Source: Thalassospira profundimaris (lineage in GTDB: Bacteria > Pseudomonadota > Alphaproteobacteria > Rhodospirillales > Thalassospiraceae). Taken from it: a stretch of DNA of 64,000 bases. The DNA lies in the NCBI RefSeq assembly GCF_003326675.1, contig NZ_JPWF01000006.1, forward strand, positions 186,001-250,000, read 5' to 3'. The first letter of the stretch is position 1, and each line of letters opens with the position of its first letter. The translations under genes were made by a program, and so were the position numbers. The notes beneath the pieces were generated by a model. It was not told the DNA's origin. It ran no database searches and saw nothing but the letters and a program-made list of their open reading frames with translations. Shown here piece by piece: positions 38,764 to 46,869 of this stretch.

Positions 38764-38968
38764 TTCGTTTTCTCCCGACGAAATAAGGTGGCAATTGCGG
38801 TGTTTCATGGCTTTTGCCATGGCACCCGGGCGGTTTGCGCCCATTTTCTTATGGTTTCTGCATGATACCCTAAAAATGGGGCAATTAATCTTCAATTCCA
38901 GATGCGATTGGTGGTATCATTGCTAGATAATTTAAAAGAATGATCGATATCACGGAGGATTATTCAAA

Positions 38969-39427
38969 ATGCAGATGGACGAACGGGATCGTATGATCCT
39001 GCGCTTGTTGCAGAAAGACGGTCGTATCAGTAACGCCGACCTTGCCGAAAAGGTGAACCTGTCGGCATCGGCGTGCTTGCGGCGTGTGCGCCTGCTGGAA
39101 GAGGCTGGGTTCATTGACCATTACACCATGCTTCTCAATCCGGCCCGGATCGGCAAGCCCGGCAATGCCTTCGTCAATATCGCCATCACCCGGCAGACTC
39201 GCGAAGCACTCGAAACCTTTGAAAAAGAAGTCCAAAAAGTTCCGGAGGTTGTCGAATGCTATCTTCTGGCCGGGCAAAGCGACTATCTGGTGCATGTCGT
39301 TTATAGTGACACCGCCGATTACGAGCGCATCCACAGCGAAGTCCTGACCCAGTTGCCCGGTGTTGAACGCGTCCAGACCGTCATCACGCTTCGCGAAGTC
39401 AAACGGACAACCGAACTTCCGGTTTGA
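38969..39427 (+). CDS. Lrp/AsnC family transcriptional regulator (AldR-like)
   Basis: This 152-residue regulator has an N-terminal helix-turn-helix (DERDRMILRLLQKDGRISNADLAEKVNLSAS) and a C-terminal RAM/AsnC ligand-binding domain (VVECYLLAGQSDYLVHVVYSD). It is divergent from ald, the classic position of an alanine- or leucine-responsive activator of alanine dehydrogenase. The shared A+T-rich intergenic stretch (38764-38968) contains an ATCATT-N17-AATGAT repeat that could be its site. An ACGGAGGAT ribosome-binding site supports the start. Confidence 0.92.
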   Translation: MQMDERDRMILRLLQKDGRISNADLAEKVNLSASACLRRVRLLEEAGFIDHYTMLLNPARIGKPGNAFVNIAITRQTREALETFEKEVQKVPEVVECYLLAGQSDYLVHVVYSDTADYERIHSEVLTQLPGVERVQTVITLREVKRTTELPV

Positions 39428-39775
39428 TCAATCCGCCCAAGCCCGTGAAATGAACACAAGGTCACTTCGATTGTGGCGTGCGGAAACGTGTTCGTTGATG
39501 GGCAGGGGGCGGTAATTGGTAGTCTGTGCGCATTTTTACAAATCGCGACTCGGTTTGAAAATGTACTGATTCGCGAAATTTGTTCAGATTTTGGTGTTGC
39601 GCTGGGTTTATGTGACCATAATTCATCTAATACGTAGGGGTTTTTGCAGATGAAACCCCTGATTTTTCAAGGCGTCATGAGTTTTGTCGATTTATTCTCG
39701 TTCCACGGTTTGACTTTTAGGTGAATTACAATGCAATAATATGCACGGGGAAAAACGCTGGGGGAAGTTAACTAA
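39428..39775. other. Intergenic region lrp / tetR
   Basis: About 348 bases, A+T-rich in its second half. It contains a hairpin with T-run at 39636-39667 and a TTGACT box at about 39712 that could be the -35 of the tetR gene, though no good -10 is seen at 17 bases. No ORF is convincing. Confidence 0.5.
39636..39667 (+). terminator. Terminator-like hairpin, 210 bases past lrp
   Basis: AGGGGTTT/AAACCCCT with a 9-base loop followed by GATTTTT. It is far from the lrp stop, so it ends either a long lrp 3' UTR or a small RNA made from this gap. Confidence 0.5.
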
Positions 39776-40489
39776 ATGGAACAAGAGAATCTTGTTCGGG
39801 CACGTAGCCATGAACAAAAGTTAAAGCGTCGTGCAGATATTCTTGAAGCTGCACGTGAACTCTATCTCGAAGGCGATGGAACGTTGCCATCGGCCGCTGA
39901 AGTTGCCCGCAAGGCCAATCTGGCCAAAGGGACACTTTATCTCTATTTCTCAAGCAAGGAGGCTTTGTTCCTCGAAGTGCTGCGTCACTTCCAGAAAAGC
40001 TGGTTTGAGAACAATCTTGATATCATCGATCAGGAAGCACTGCGTCGGCCCGAAGAGCGGGATTCAACCCGCGTGGCCCGTGAATTTGTGCAATATCTTG
40101 TAAAGAATGAGAAATTCCTGTGTCTTGCGTCTTTGTCGCAGGGCGTGCTGGAATCTGGCTCGGACGACGAAATGGTCGTCGGACAGCGCCGTTTCCTGGC
40201 ATCGATGGTCAAACGTACTGCGGATGCCCTGGCCGAGCTTTATGCCATCACACCTGATGCGGCCAGTAAACTGATGCGGTCTTCCTATGCGCTGGTGATT
40301 GGCCTGTGGCAGATGTCACAGCTGCCTGATCGCGTTAAAAAGCTGATGGAACAGAACGCGTTGACCAACCTGATCATTGATTTCGAAGAGGCCGCTGAAG
40401 AAGCCGTCGTGTCCTATTGGCGCGTAGCCGCACCTGGCATGAAATGCCGGGAAATGATGCGTCGCGCCGCTGAGGCCGATTGCGGATAA
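39776..40489 (+). CDS. TetR/AcrR family transcriptional regulator
   Basis: This 237-residue regulator has a TetR helix-turn-helix (RADILEAARELYLEGDG...AAEVARKANLAKGTLYLYFSSKEALFLEVLRHF, about residues 19-68) and a helical ligand-binding domain. The C-terminal domain has no motif that names a ligand. It is convergent with the putrescine transporter genes and shares their border terminator, so it is a candidate, not proven, regulator of the pot genes or of an unlinked target. Confidence 0.9.
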   Translation: MEQENLVRARSHEQKLKRRADILEAARELYLEGDGTLPSAAEVARKANLAKGTLYLYFSSKEALFLEVLRHFQKSWFENNLDIIDQEALRRPEERDSTRVAREFVQYLVKNEKFLCLASLSQGVLESGSDDEMVVGQRRFLASMVKRTADALAELYAITPDAASKLMRSSYALVIGLWQMSQLPDRVKKLMEQNALTNLIIDFEEAAEEAVVSYWRVAAPGMKCREMMRRAAEADCG

Positions 40490-40512
40490 CAGGGGTTCGA
40501 TCTTCTGAATAG

Positions 40513-40551
40513 AAAACAGCGCCGGAACTGATGTTCCGGCGCTGTTTTTTT
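40513..40551 (+). terminator. Bidirectional terminator, tetR / potI
   Basis: A perfect 16-bp stem AAAACAGCGCCGGAAC/GTTCCGGCGCTGTTTT with loop TGAT and extra T residues lies between convergent tetR and potI. It is the strongest hairpin in the window. Confidence 0.93.
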
Positions 40552-40576
40552 AGGTCTTTGGTTTGAGCGGTGCGGA

Positions 40577-41410
40577 TTACGCGTCGCTGCCATTGGCTGC
40601 GCGATTGCGCATCCGTTCTGATCGCAGGATCAGGAAGCTGGCAATCACGATCATGATCGACACAGTCAGGATGATCAGGGTCGCAAGCGCGTTGATTTCC
40701 GGCGATACGCCGAGGCGTACCGAAGAAAATACCTTCATCGGCAGGGTGGTGGAGCCCGGACCCGCGACAAAGCTTGCAATCACCAGATCATCAAGCGACA
40801 GGGTGAAAGACAAAAGCCACCCGGCCAAAAGGGCCGGCAGGATCATCGGAAGCGTGATGACAAAGAAAATCTTGGCCGGCTTCGCGCCAAGGTCCATTGC
40901 CGCTTCCTCGACCGAGATATCCATGCCCGACAGGCGCGATTGCACAACAACCGCGACATAGGCCGCACAGAATGTCGTATGGGCAATCGTGATGGTCGAA
41001 AGACCACGTCCTGCTGGCCAGCCAACAAGTTGTTCAAGTGTCACAAACAACAGCAAAAGCGACAGGCCGGTAATGACTTCGGGCATCACAAGCGGGGCGG
41101 CAATCATCCCAGAAAACATGGTCCGGCCCTTAAACCGCCCGAAACGGGACATGACAAGCCCGGCGGGCGTGCCAAGTGCCAGGGCAAGCGTTGCCGACAT
41201 CACGCCAATGCGCAGGCTGTTCCAGGCGGCATCAATCATGCCGTCATTGTTAAACAGCGACACATACCATTTGGTCGAAAAGCCTGCCCAAACCGTAACG
41301 AGTTTGCCTTCGTTGAACGAGTAAATGATCACAAGCAGGATCGGCACGTACAGAAACGCAAAGCCGAACACCAATGCCGAAATCAGGAAGGTTGAACGTT
41401 TGCCATTCAT
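40577..41410 (-). CDS. potI: Putrescine ABC transporter permease PotI
   Basis: This 277-residue inner-membrane permease has six TM helices and the BPD permease EAA loop (VEEAAMDLGAKPAKIFFVITLPMILPAL). PLVMPEVITGLSLLLLF is typical of the PotC/PotI branch. It pairs with PotH to form the channel. Its start overlaps the potH stop by four bases (ATGA). Substrate putrescine is inferred from the PotF-type binding protein and the adjacent gamma-glutamylpolyamine synthetase-like gene; spermidine cannot be ruled out. Confidence 0.93.
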   Translation of the reverse strand: MNGKRSTFLISALVFGFAFLYVPILLVIIYSFNEGKLVTVWAGFSTKWYVSLFNNDGMIDAAWNSLRIGVMSATLALALGTPAGLVMSRFGRFKGRTMFSGMIAAPLVMPEVITGLSLLLLFVTLEQLVGWPAGRGLSTITIAHTTFCAAYVAVVVQSRLSGMDISVEEAAMDLGAKPAKIFFVITLPMILPALLAGWLLSFTLSLDDLVIASFVAGPGSTTLPMKVFSSVRLGVSPEINALATLIILTVSIMIVIASFLILRSERMRNRAANGSDA

Positions 41411-42336
41411 TGTTCACGTTCCTCCTGCTTGGTCTGGATATGCTGGAACCACATGATCGGAACCACAAGGAACAGCAGCATCGCAATCGCCACGGCCGAT
41501 GCAATCGGCCAGTCACGGTTGGCAAAGAATTCGTTCCAAAGGGTTCGACCGATCATAAGCGTGTTCGGACCACCCAGAAGTTCCGGAATAACAAATTCAC
41601 CAACAGCAGGAATAAACACCAGAAGCGACCCGGCCAGAATGCCCGGCATCGACAATGGCAGCGTCACTTTGACAAAGGCCTGCCAGGGCTTGCAGCCCAG
41701 ATCAAGTGCGGCCTCGATCAGGCTGACATCCATTTTCTCAAGCGTCGAATAAAGCGGCAGGATCATGAAAGGCAAATAGGTGTAAACAATGCCGACATAG
41801 ACCGCGAATTCGGTCTGGCGCATGATCAGTGGTTCGGAAATGATCCCGGTCCAAAGAAGAAACGCGTTGATCAGGCCTTCTCGGTCAAGAATGCCGATCC
41901 AGGCATAAACACGGATCAGGAAACTGGTCCAGAATGGCAGGATCACAAGCATCAAAAGAACGCTGCGCATCGATCCGCGGGCGCGCGCAATGCCATAGGC
42001 CATCGGATAACCGATCAAAAGGGTGATGATCGTTGAAATGGCTGCAATACGGATCGAGTTAAGATAGGCGGTGGCATAAAGGCTGTCTGATAACAGGAAC
42101 AGATAGTTCCCGAAATTAAGTGTTATCGTGATGCCTTCATCAATCCATTCAAACAGCGGCGTATAGGGCGGCTGTGCATATTCCGCCACCGAGAAACTGA
42201 TCTTCAGAACGATCAGAAACGGCACCAGGAAGAACAGGAAAAGCCAGAAATACGGGATGCCAATGACCAGTACCCGGCCATGTTTGATCATCCAGCGATC
42301 AAAACGTTGTTTCAGGGTTAGCTTGTCACTGCTCAT
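41407..42336 (-). CDS. potH: Putrescine ABC transporter permease PotH
   Basis: This 309-residue PotB/PotH-type permease has six TM helices. It shows IGIPYFWLFLFFLVPFLIVL near the N-terminus, LVILPFWTSFLIRVYAW, the EAA loop LIEAALDLGCKPWQAFVKVTLPLSMPGI and PAVGEFVIPELLGG. I place the start at ATG 42336, which overlaps the potG stop by four bases and gives the expected N-terminus. The in-frame sequence further upstream lies inside potG and is not needed. Confidence 0.94.
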   Translation of the reverse strand: MSSDKLTLKQRFDRWMIKHGRVLVIGIPYFWLFLFFLVPFLIVLKISFSVAEYAQPPYTPLFEWIDEGITITLNFGNYLFLLSDSLYATAYLNSIRIAAISTIITLLIGYPMAYGIARARGSMRSVLLMLVILPFWTSFLIRVYAWIGILDREGLINAFLLWTGIISEPLIMRQTEFAVYVGIVYTYLPFMILPLYSTLEKMDVSLIEAALDLGCKPWQAFVKVTLPLSMPGILAGSLLVFIPAVGEFVIPELLGGPNTLMIGRTLWNEFFANRDWPIASAVAIAMLLFLVVPIMWFQHIQTKQEEREQ

Positions 42337-43499
42337 TTGTTCAGAACCGACGCAGCCCCGGCCTCCCACGATACCCAAACGCGATCTTCCCACGTATAGG
42401 TCGGCTCGTTATGGCGGCCGGTATTCGGTTCGGTAACCTTGATCCGTTTGCCGCTTTCAAGGCGCACGTGATAGGTCGAAATACCGCCAAGATACCCGAT
42501 CTCTTCGATCTTGCCCGAAACACAATTGTATTTGGTTTCCTCGGGTTCGGTCTTGGTCAGGCGCAGGCGTTCCGGGCGGATTGCCGCCCAGAATGTCATG
42601 CCTTCATGGCCCTGAACGGCGTGATCGATATAGATATCGCAATTGGCTTCGTCCGATTTGATGACGGCATATTTCTCGTCATCATCAACCAGCACCCCTT
42701 CAAGCAGGTTGACCTGGCCAAGGAAGTTCGCGGTATAGCGGCTGTTGGGATATTCATACAGCTCGAACGGCGTTCCGGTCTGACTGATCACCCCTTCATT
42801 CATCACCGCAATGCGCGATGCCATGGTCATGGCTTCTTCCTGGTCATGGGTGACCATGACAAAGGTGGTGCCAACCTTTTCCTGAATATTGACCAGTTCG
42901 AACTGGGTCTGTTCGCGAAGCTTCTTGTCCAGTGCGCCAAGCGGTTCATCAAGCAGAAGTACCTTGGGGCGCTTGATCAGTGACCGGGCAAGGGCAACGC
43001 GCTGGCGCTGACCGCCTGAAAGCTGATGGGGTTTGCGTTTGGCAAATTTGCTCATCTGCACCAGACCCAGCATCTCGGCGACGAGTTCCTTGATCTCGGA
43101 GCGCGAAACACCATCCTGCACAAGCCCGAACGCCACATTCTGTTCAACCGTCATATGCGGGAACAGGGCATAGGACTGGAACATCATGTTGGTCGGGCGT
43201 TCATAGGCCGGAACACCTGCCATATCGACGCCGTCGATGTAAATCTTTCCCGATGTGGGTTCTTCAAATCCGGCCAGCATTCGCAAAAGCGTCGTTTTCC
43301 CGCAGCCCGAACCACCCAGAAGGGCAAAAAGTTCGTGGCGATAAATATCAAGGGAAACATCGTCGACGGCATAGAAGTCGCCGAATTTCTTGGTCACATT
43401 CTCGAAGCGGATATAGGGAACCGCATCTGGATTGTTCCAAGGTTGCGTCTTATGCACATCTTCGTGCGCGCGCTCCAAAACCGCCTCAGGCACCAGCAT
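42333..43499 (-). CDS. potG: Putrescine ABC transporter ATP-binding protein PotG
   Basis: This 388-residue ATPase has Walker A LLGGSGCGKTTLLRML near residue 63, Q-loop MFQSYALFPHMTV, signature HQLSGGQRQRVALARSL, Walker B VLLLDEPLGALD and H-loop MVTHDQEEAM. A C-terminal TOBE domain follows (FWAAIRPERLRL). ATG 43499 has AGGGGAGA directly upstream. Earlier in-frame codons have no ribosome-binding site and encode non-protein-like sequence. It heads the potGHI unit, about 270 bases downstream of a CRP-like palindrome. Confidence 0.95.
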   Translation of the reverse strand: MLVPEAVLERAHEDVHKTQPWNNPDAVPYIRFENVTKKFGDFYAVDDVSLDIYRHELFALLGGSGCGKTTLLRMLAGFEEPTSGKIYIDGVDMAGVPAYERPTNMMFQSYALFPHMTVEQNVAFGLVQDGVSRSEIKELVAEMLGLVQMSKFAKRKPHQLSGGQRQRVALARSLIKRPKVLLLDEPLGALDKKLREQTQFELVNIQEKVGTTFVMVTHDQEEAMTMASRIAVMNEGVISQTGTPFELYEYPNSRYTANFLGQVNLLEGVLVDDDEKYAVIKSDEANCDIYIDHAVQGHEGMTFWAAIRPERLRLTKTEPEETKYNCVSGKIEEIGYLGGISTYHVRLESGKRIKVTEPNTGRHNEPTYTWEDRVWVSWEAGAASVLNK

Positions 43500-43771
43500 T
43501 CTCCCCTGTTTCAATATCAAGATGAACCGATTAGACCAGACGACAGTCCCTGATGATCTGCTGCGCAATCTATGAGTGTTGCGTCGGCGCCGGTATGTCG
43601 GTTCGCTCTGATAACAGGATGAAGCAATTCTACAATCTGTAAAGAGGGGTGTGCGATATTTCGAACAACATCCAGTCTGTGCCATGATAAATGGCAGTAA
43701 ATTGGCCATGGGTGTTCAGAAAATGTGCATTATTCGACTGTGCGCGCCGTCCGTGAAACAGATCGATGCGC

Positions 43772-43787
43772 TGTGAAGTTTGTCACA
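43772..43787. promoter_or_regulatory. CRP-type binding site upstream of potGHI
   Basis: TGTGA-AGTTTG-TCACA, a perfect palindrome core with flanks almost the same as the site at 35501. It lies between the potF terminator and potG and could adjust polyamine uptake to carbon status. Confidence 0.55.
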
Positions 43788-43850
43788 AGGTTGCGAGTCA
43801 CATCCGCAGATGACCAACAGCATCCCGAAGGGCTGGGATTGCGGATAAAG

Positions 43851-43877
43851 AAAAGGGCGCGATCGAAATCGCGCCCT
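43851..43877 (-). terminator. Intrinsic terminator of potF
   Basis: A 9-bp stem GGGCGCGAT/ATCGCGCCC with loop CGAA. Reading the minus strand it is followed by TTTTCTTT. It lies 48 bases past the potF stop. Confidence 0.85.
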
Positions 43878-43924
43878 GTTCATTTCTGATGTCTGATCAT
43901 CAAATGATGATCCAAATCCCTGTC

Positions 43925-45025
43925 TTACTGACCGGTTTTAAGTTTGGTCCACAGACGGGTGCGGGTACGCAATTCGCGCGAGCCCGGCTCGACTTTCGAA
44001 CGCAGACGTTCTTTGACTTCCTGCGGCGGATAGATGCCCGGATCAGCCAGAAGGGATTCGTCGACCAGCTCCATGGCGGCAAGGTTCGGCGTTGCATAGG
44101 CGACATAGTTGGCAATGTCGGCTTCAACGTCGGCACGCAGGACATAGTCGATGAATTTATGTGCCAGTTCCGGGTTCGGTGCATCTTCCGGGATCATCAT
44201 GGCATCAAACCAGATCAGGGTGCCTTCCTTCGGAATGACATACTTGATCTCGTTGCCGTTGCCGGCTTCTTCTGCACGAAGGGCAGCCATGCCAACGTCA
44301 CCCGACCAGCCAACAGAAACGCAGGTGTTCCCGTTTGCAAGGTCGTTGATGTATTGCGAGCTGTGGAAATAGGTCACGAACGGACGGATTTTCTCAAGCT
44401 GGGCAATACCCGACTCAATGGTTGCCGCCGACGGTGCGCCGTCTTCCATGTTACCAAGATAGAAGTTCACAAGCGGAACAACTTCGCCCGGATCATCCAG
44501 AAGGCTGAGACCGCATTTCGAAAGCGGTTCGGCATATTTCGGATCAAAGATCATCGCCCAGCTATCGACCGGTGCGTCATCGCCAAGGACTTCCTTGACC
44601 TTTTCGACGTTATAGCCAAAGCCGTTGGTGCCCCAGAAATACGGAACCGCATAGGTGTTGTCCGGGTCGTATTTGGCCTGCTGTTTCAGGATGACCGGAT
44701 CAAGATTGCCATAGTTCGACAGTTTGGATTTGTCGATCGGCTGGAAGATCTTTGCCTTGATCAGGCGTTCCGCGTCGGCCAGGGTCGGCACAACGATGTC
44801 ATAGCCGGAATTGCCGGCCAGAAGCTTGGCTTCAACAACCTGGTTGCTGTCATATACGTCGTAGTTAACCTTGATGCCGGTTTCTTTCTCGAAATTGGCA
44901 ATGGTTTCTTCGCCGATATAGTCAGACCAGTTGTAGATGTTCAGAACATCTTCGGCATGCGCCGCACCGGCAAAGCCGACAGACGCAAGCACGACAAGGC
45001 TTGAAGATTTAAGAAGTGATTTCAT
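43925..45025 (-). CDS. potF: Putrescine-binding periplasmic protein PotF
   Basis: This 366-residue solute-binding protein has a Sec signal peptide (MKSLLKSSSLVVLASVGFAGAAHA, cleavage before EDVLNIYNW). The PotD/PotF features are LNIYNWSDYIGEETIANFEKETGIKV, DIVVPTLADAERLI, VPYFWGTNGFGYN and VSVGWSGDVGMA. ATG 45025 has GGGAGG nine bases upstream. Its own promoter lies in a region with a TTGACA box and a striking 9-bp palindrome; its own terminator separates it from potGHI, which would let the binding protein be made in excess. Confidence 0.94.
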   Translation of the reverse strand: MKSLLKSSSLVVLASVGFAGAAHAEDVLNIYNWSDYIGEETIANFEKETGIKVNYDVYDSNQVVEAKLLAGNSGYDIVVPTLADAERLIKAKIFQPIDKSKLSNYGNLDPVILKQQAKYDPDNTYAVPYFWGTNGFGYNVEKVKEVLGDDAPVDSWAMIFDPKYAEPLSKCGLSLLDDPGEVVPLVNFYLGNMEDGAPSAATIESGIAQLEKIRPFVTYFHSSQYINDLANGNTCVSVGWSGDVGMAALRAEEAGNGNEIKYVIPKEGTLIWFDAMMIPEDAPNPELAHKFIDYVLRADVEADIANYVAYATPNLAAMELVDESLLADPGIYPPQEVKERLRSKVEPGSRELRTRTRLWTKLKTGQ

Positions 45026-45105
45026 TTCGCTGAGCCTCCCATGTGGCAGCGTTTGAAAAGTTTGTGATCCTGTTGTTGCATTCCTCCAGGATCCGAGGAC
45101 ACGTT

Positions 45106-45138
45106 CAATATCCTTCGAATGCATCAGGATATTGTCAA
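45106..45138 (-). promoter_or_regulatory. potF promoter region with operator-like palindrome
   Basis: A perfect inverted repeat CAATATCCT/AGGATATTG (45106-45114 and 45126-45134, 11-base spacer) overlaps a perfect minus-strand TTGACA (complement of 45133-45138). It sits about 80 bases before the potF start. The overlap with the -35 suggests a repressor operator. Confidence 0.55.
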
Positions 45139-45205
45139 ACACAAGATGGAAAATTGTGCATTTTTCGCATCAAGTGAAAAATTAGGCATAAGTGATGCAA
45201 GAATC

Positions 45206-45233
45206 TTGCGCCGGGCTTCGTTTCCCGGCGCAA
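45206..45233 (-). terminator. Probable terminator of the glutamine synthetase-like gene
   Basis: A 10-bp G+C-rich stem TTGCGCCGGG/CCCGGCGCAA with an 8-base loop lies just past the stop codon. The following minus-strand sequence has only a weak T-run, so termination may be partial. Confidence 0.55.
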
Positions 45234-45249
45234 AATTCGATAAGCGAAA

Positions 45250-46599
45250 TTAAACGTTCAGCAACAGGTGCTCACGCTCCCAGGCGCTGATCACGGTCTG
45301 ATAAGCATCCCATTCCGCTTCCTTGACTGCAAGAACCGCGGCCGAGAATTCCTCGCCCAGAAGTTCCTTGAGCGGCTTGCAACGCTGGAATTTCGCCAGC
45401 GCTTCGTGGATGTGACGGGGCAGGGAATGTGCCCGGTCATAACCCGAACCCTCAATCGGGGATGTCGGGTCGATTTCCTCGATAATGCCCAGCAGGCCAC
45501 AGGCAAGCGATGCGGCAACCGCAAGATACGGGTTGGCATCCGCACCCGGAATGCGGTTCTCGATACGACGTGCCGAAGCCGGGCCATTTGGCTGGCGCAG
45601 GCCTACGGTGCGGTTATCAAGCGACCAGTGCATGTTGATCGGGGCATCCGACCAGGGCTGCAAACGACGATAACTGTTCAGATTCGGTGCCAGAAGCGGC
45701 ATGGCAGCGGGCAGGTAACGCTGCAAGCCACCAATATAGTTCAGGAACATCTTCGAGTTTTCGCCATCATCATCGGCAAACAGGTTCTTGCCGCTATCGA
45801 TATCGACAAGGCTCTGGTGGATATGCATGGCACTTCCCGGATGGTTGCCCATCGGTTTTGCCATGAATGTCCCATAGACTCCGTGCTTGAGTGCTGTCTC
45901 GCGCAGCGTGCGCTTGAACAGGAACGACTGGTCGGCCAGTTCAAGCGGCTCGCCATGGTTAAAGTTCATTTCAAGCTGGGCCGGGCCGGATTCGTGGCTC
46001 ATGGTATCGGCATCGATATCCATGGCTTCGCAATAATCATAAAGATCTTCGATCAGCGGATCGAACTCGTTGATCGCGTCGATGCCAAAGGCATTCGATG
46101 CACGTTCCGGGCGGCCCGAACGGCCAATTGGCGGCTCAAGCGGGTTATCGGGGTCGGTATTCTTTGCCACCAGATAAAATTCAAGTTCCGGGGCGATAAC
46201 GGGTTTCATGCCGCGTTCTTCAAAAGCCTTGAGAACGCGTTTAAGAACCCCGCGCGGCGAGGTCGAAACTTCCTCGCCAGAGAAGTGATAGCAATCGCAG
46301 ATGATCTGGGCAGTCGGCTCCTCGTACCACGGCACAACGCGGATGGTTTCGGGATCGGGAACCATCACGACGTCTTTTTCGGCCGGGTCAAGGAATGCAT
46401 CGGTTTCTTCCGGGTATCCGCCGGTCACAGTCAGGCAGAAAATTGCTTCCGGGATGGCAAGGCTTTTGGCTTCGAGGCCGCGCAGGAACTTCTGCGTCGG
46501 CAAGACCTTGCCGCGGGCAACCCCTGACATATCCGGGACAATGCATTCGACTTCTTCGATTTTTCGCTCAGATAGCCACTTCTTGAGATCGGTGCTCAT
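45250..46599 (-). CDS. Glutamine synthetase family protein, gamma-glutamylputrescine synthetase-like
   Basis: This protein of about 449 residues has the glutamine synthetase fold. It shows a Rossmann-like N-terminus with DMSGVARGKVLP, catalytic APELEFYLV near residue 155, SHESGPAQLEMNF, NHPGSAMHIHQSL and the C-terminal NRTVGLRQPNGPASARRIENRIPGADANPYLAVAA. This pattern matches the PuuA/GlnA3-type branch that glutamylates polyamines or amines rather than ammonia. The neighbouring putrescine transporter supports that. I chose ATG 46599; in-frame ATG 46662 or TTG 46671 would add 21-24 residues. It is divergent from dgcN. Confidence 0.88.
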   Translation of the reverse strand: MSTDLKKWLSERKIEEVECIVPDMSGVARGKVLPTQKFLRGLEAKSLAIPEAIFCLTVTGGYPEETDAFLDPAEKDVVMVPDPETIRVVPWYEEPTAQIICDCYHFSGEEVSTSPRGVLKRVLKAFEERGMKPVIAPELEFYLVAKNTDPDNPLEPPIGRSGRPERASNAFGIDAINEFDPLIEDLYDYCEAMDIDADTMSHESGPAQLEMNFNHGEPLELADQSFLFKRTLRETALKHGVYGTFMAKPMGNHPGSAMHIHQSLVDIDSGKNLFADDDGENSKMFLNYIGGLQRYLPAAMPLLAPNLNSYRRLQPWSDAPINMHWSLDNRTVGLRQPNGPASARRIENRIPGADANPYLAVAASLACGLLGIIEEIDPTSPIEGSGYDRAHSLPRHIHEALAKFQRCKPLKELLGEEFSAAVLAVKEAEWDAYQTVISAWEREHLLLNV

Positions 46600-46760
46600 A
46601 TGTAGTCGGGCGCTTTCACGCCAGTCCTTCAAAATTGCATTTTCTTGCGTTTTTCGGGCCATTCCCGACAAATTTCACAAGAAAGAATGTTGGTATTCGA
46701 AGAGTTTTGTATTTAATTTTCTTATTGGTCTTATTTTTAGAATTATAGTCGAAATATTGG

Positions 46761-46780
46761 TGATATCGTCGCATATATCA
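46761..46780. promoter_or_regulatory. Palindrome in the GS-like / dgcN divergent promoter region
   Basis: TGATAT-N8-ATATCA, a perfect 6-bp inverted repeat in an A+T-rich region. A TATAGT box at 46816-46821 downstream could be the dgcN -10. The regulator is unknown. Confidence 0.35.
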
Positions 46781-46869
46781 ATTCATATGACTGGAACGGC
46801 TCCACCATATTGCGCTATAGTCTCCCCAGATTATAAGGGCAGCGTTTGGACGCTGGTCAAGGAGGTATT

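Larger units (their letters stand above)
43500..43924. other. Intergenic region potF / potG
   Basis: About 425 bases between potG and the end of potF. It contains the potF terminator (43851-43877) and a perfect TGTGA-N6-TCACA palindrome (43772-43787). potGHI therefore probably has its own promoter here, although none matches a strong consensus. Confidence 0.55.

Noticed and set aside
43889-45004. Plus-strand open frame opposite potF (about 371 codons)
   Set aside because: Shadow frame; potF has a signal peptide, binding-protein motifs and a good ribosome-binding site.
45268-46527. Plus-strand open frame opposite the glutamine synthetase-like gene (about 419 codons)
   Set aside because: Shadow of a well-supported gene with clear GS motifs; no independent start signals.
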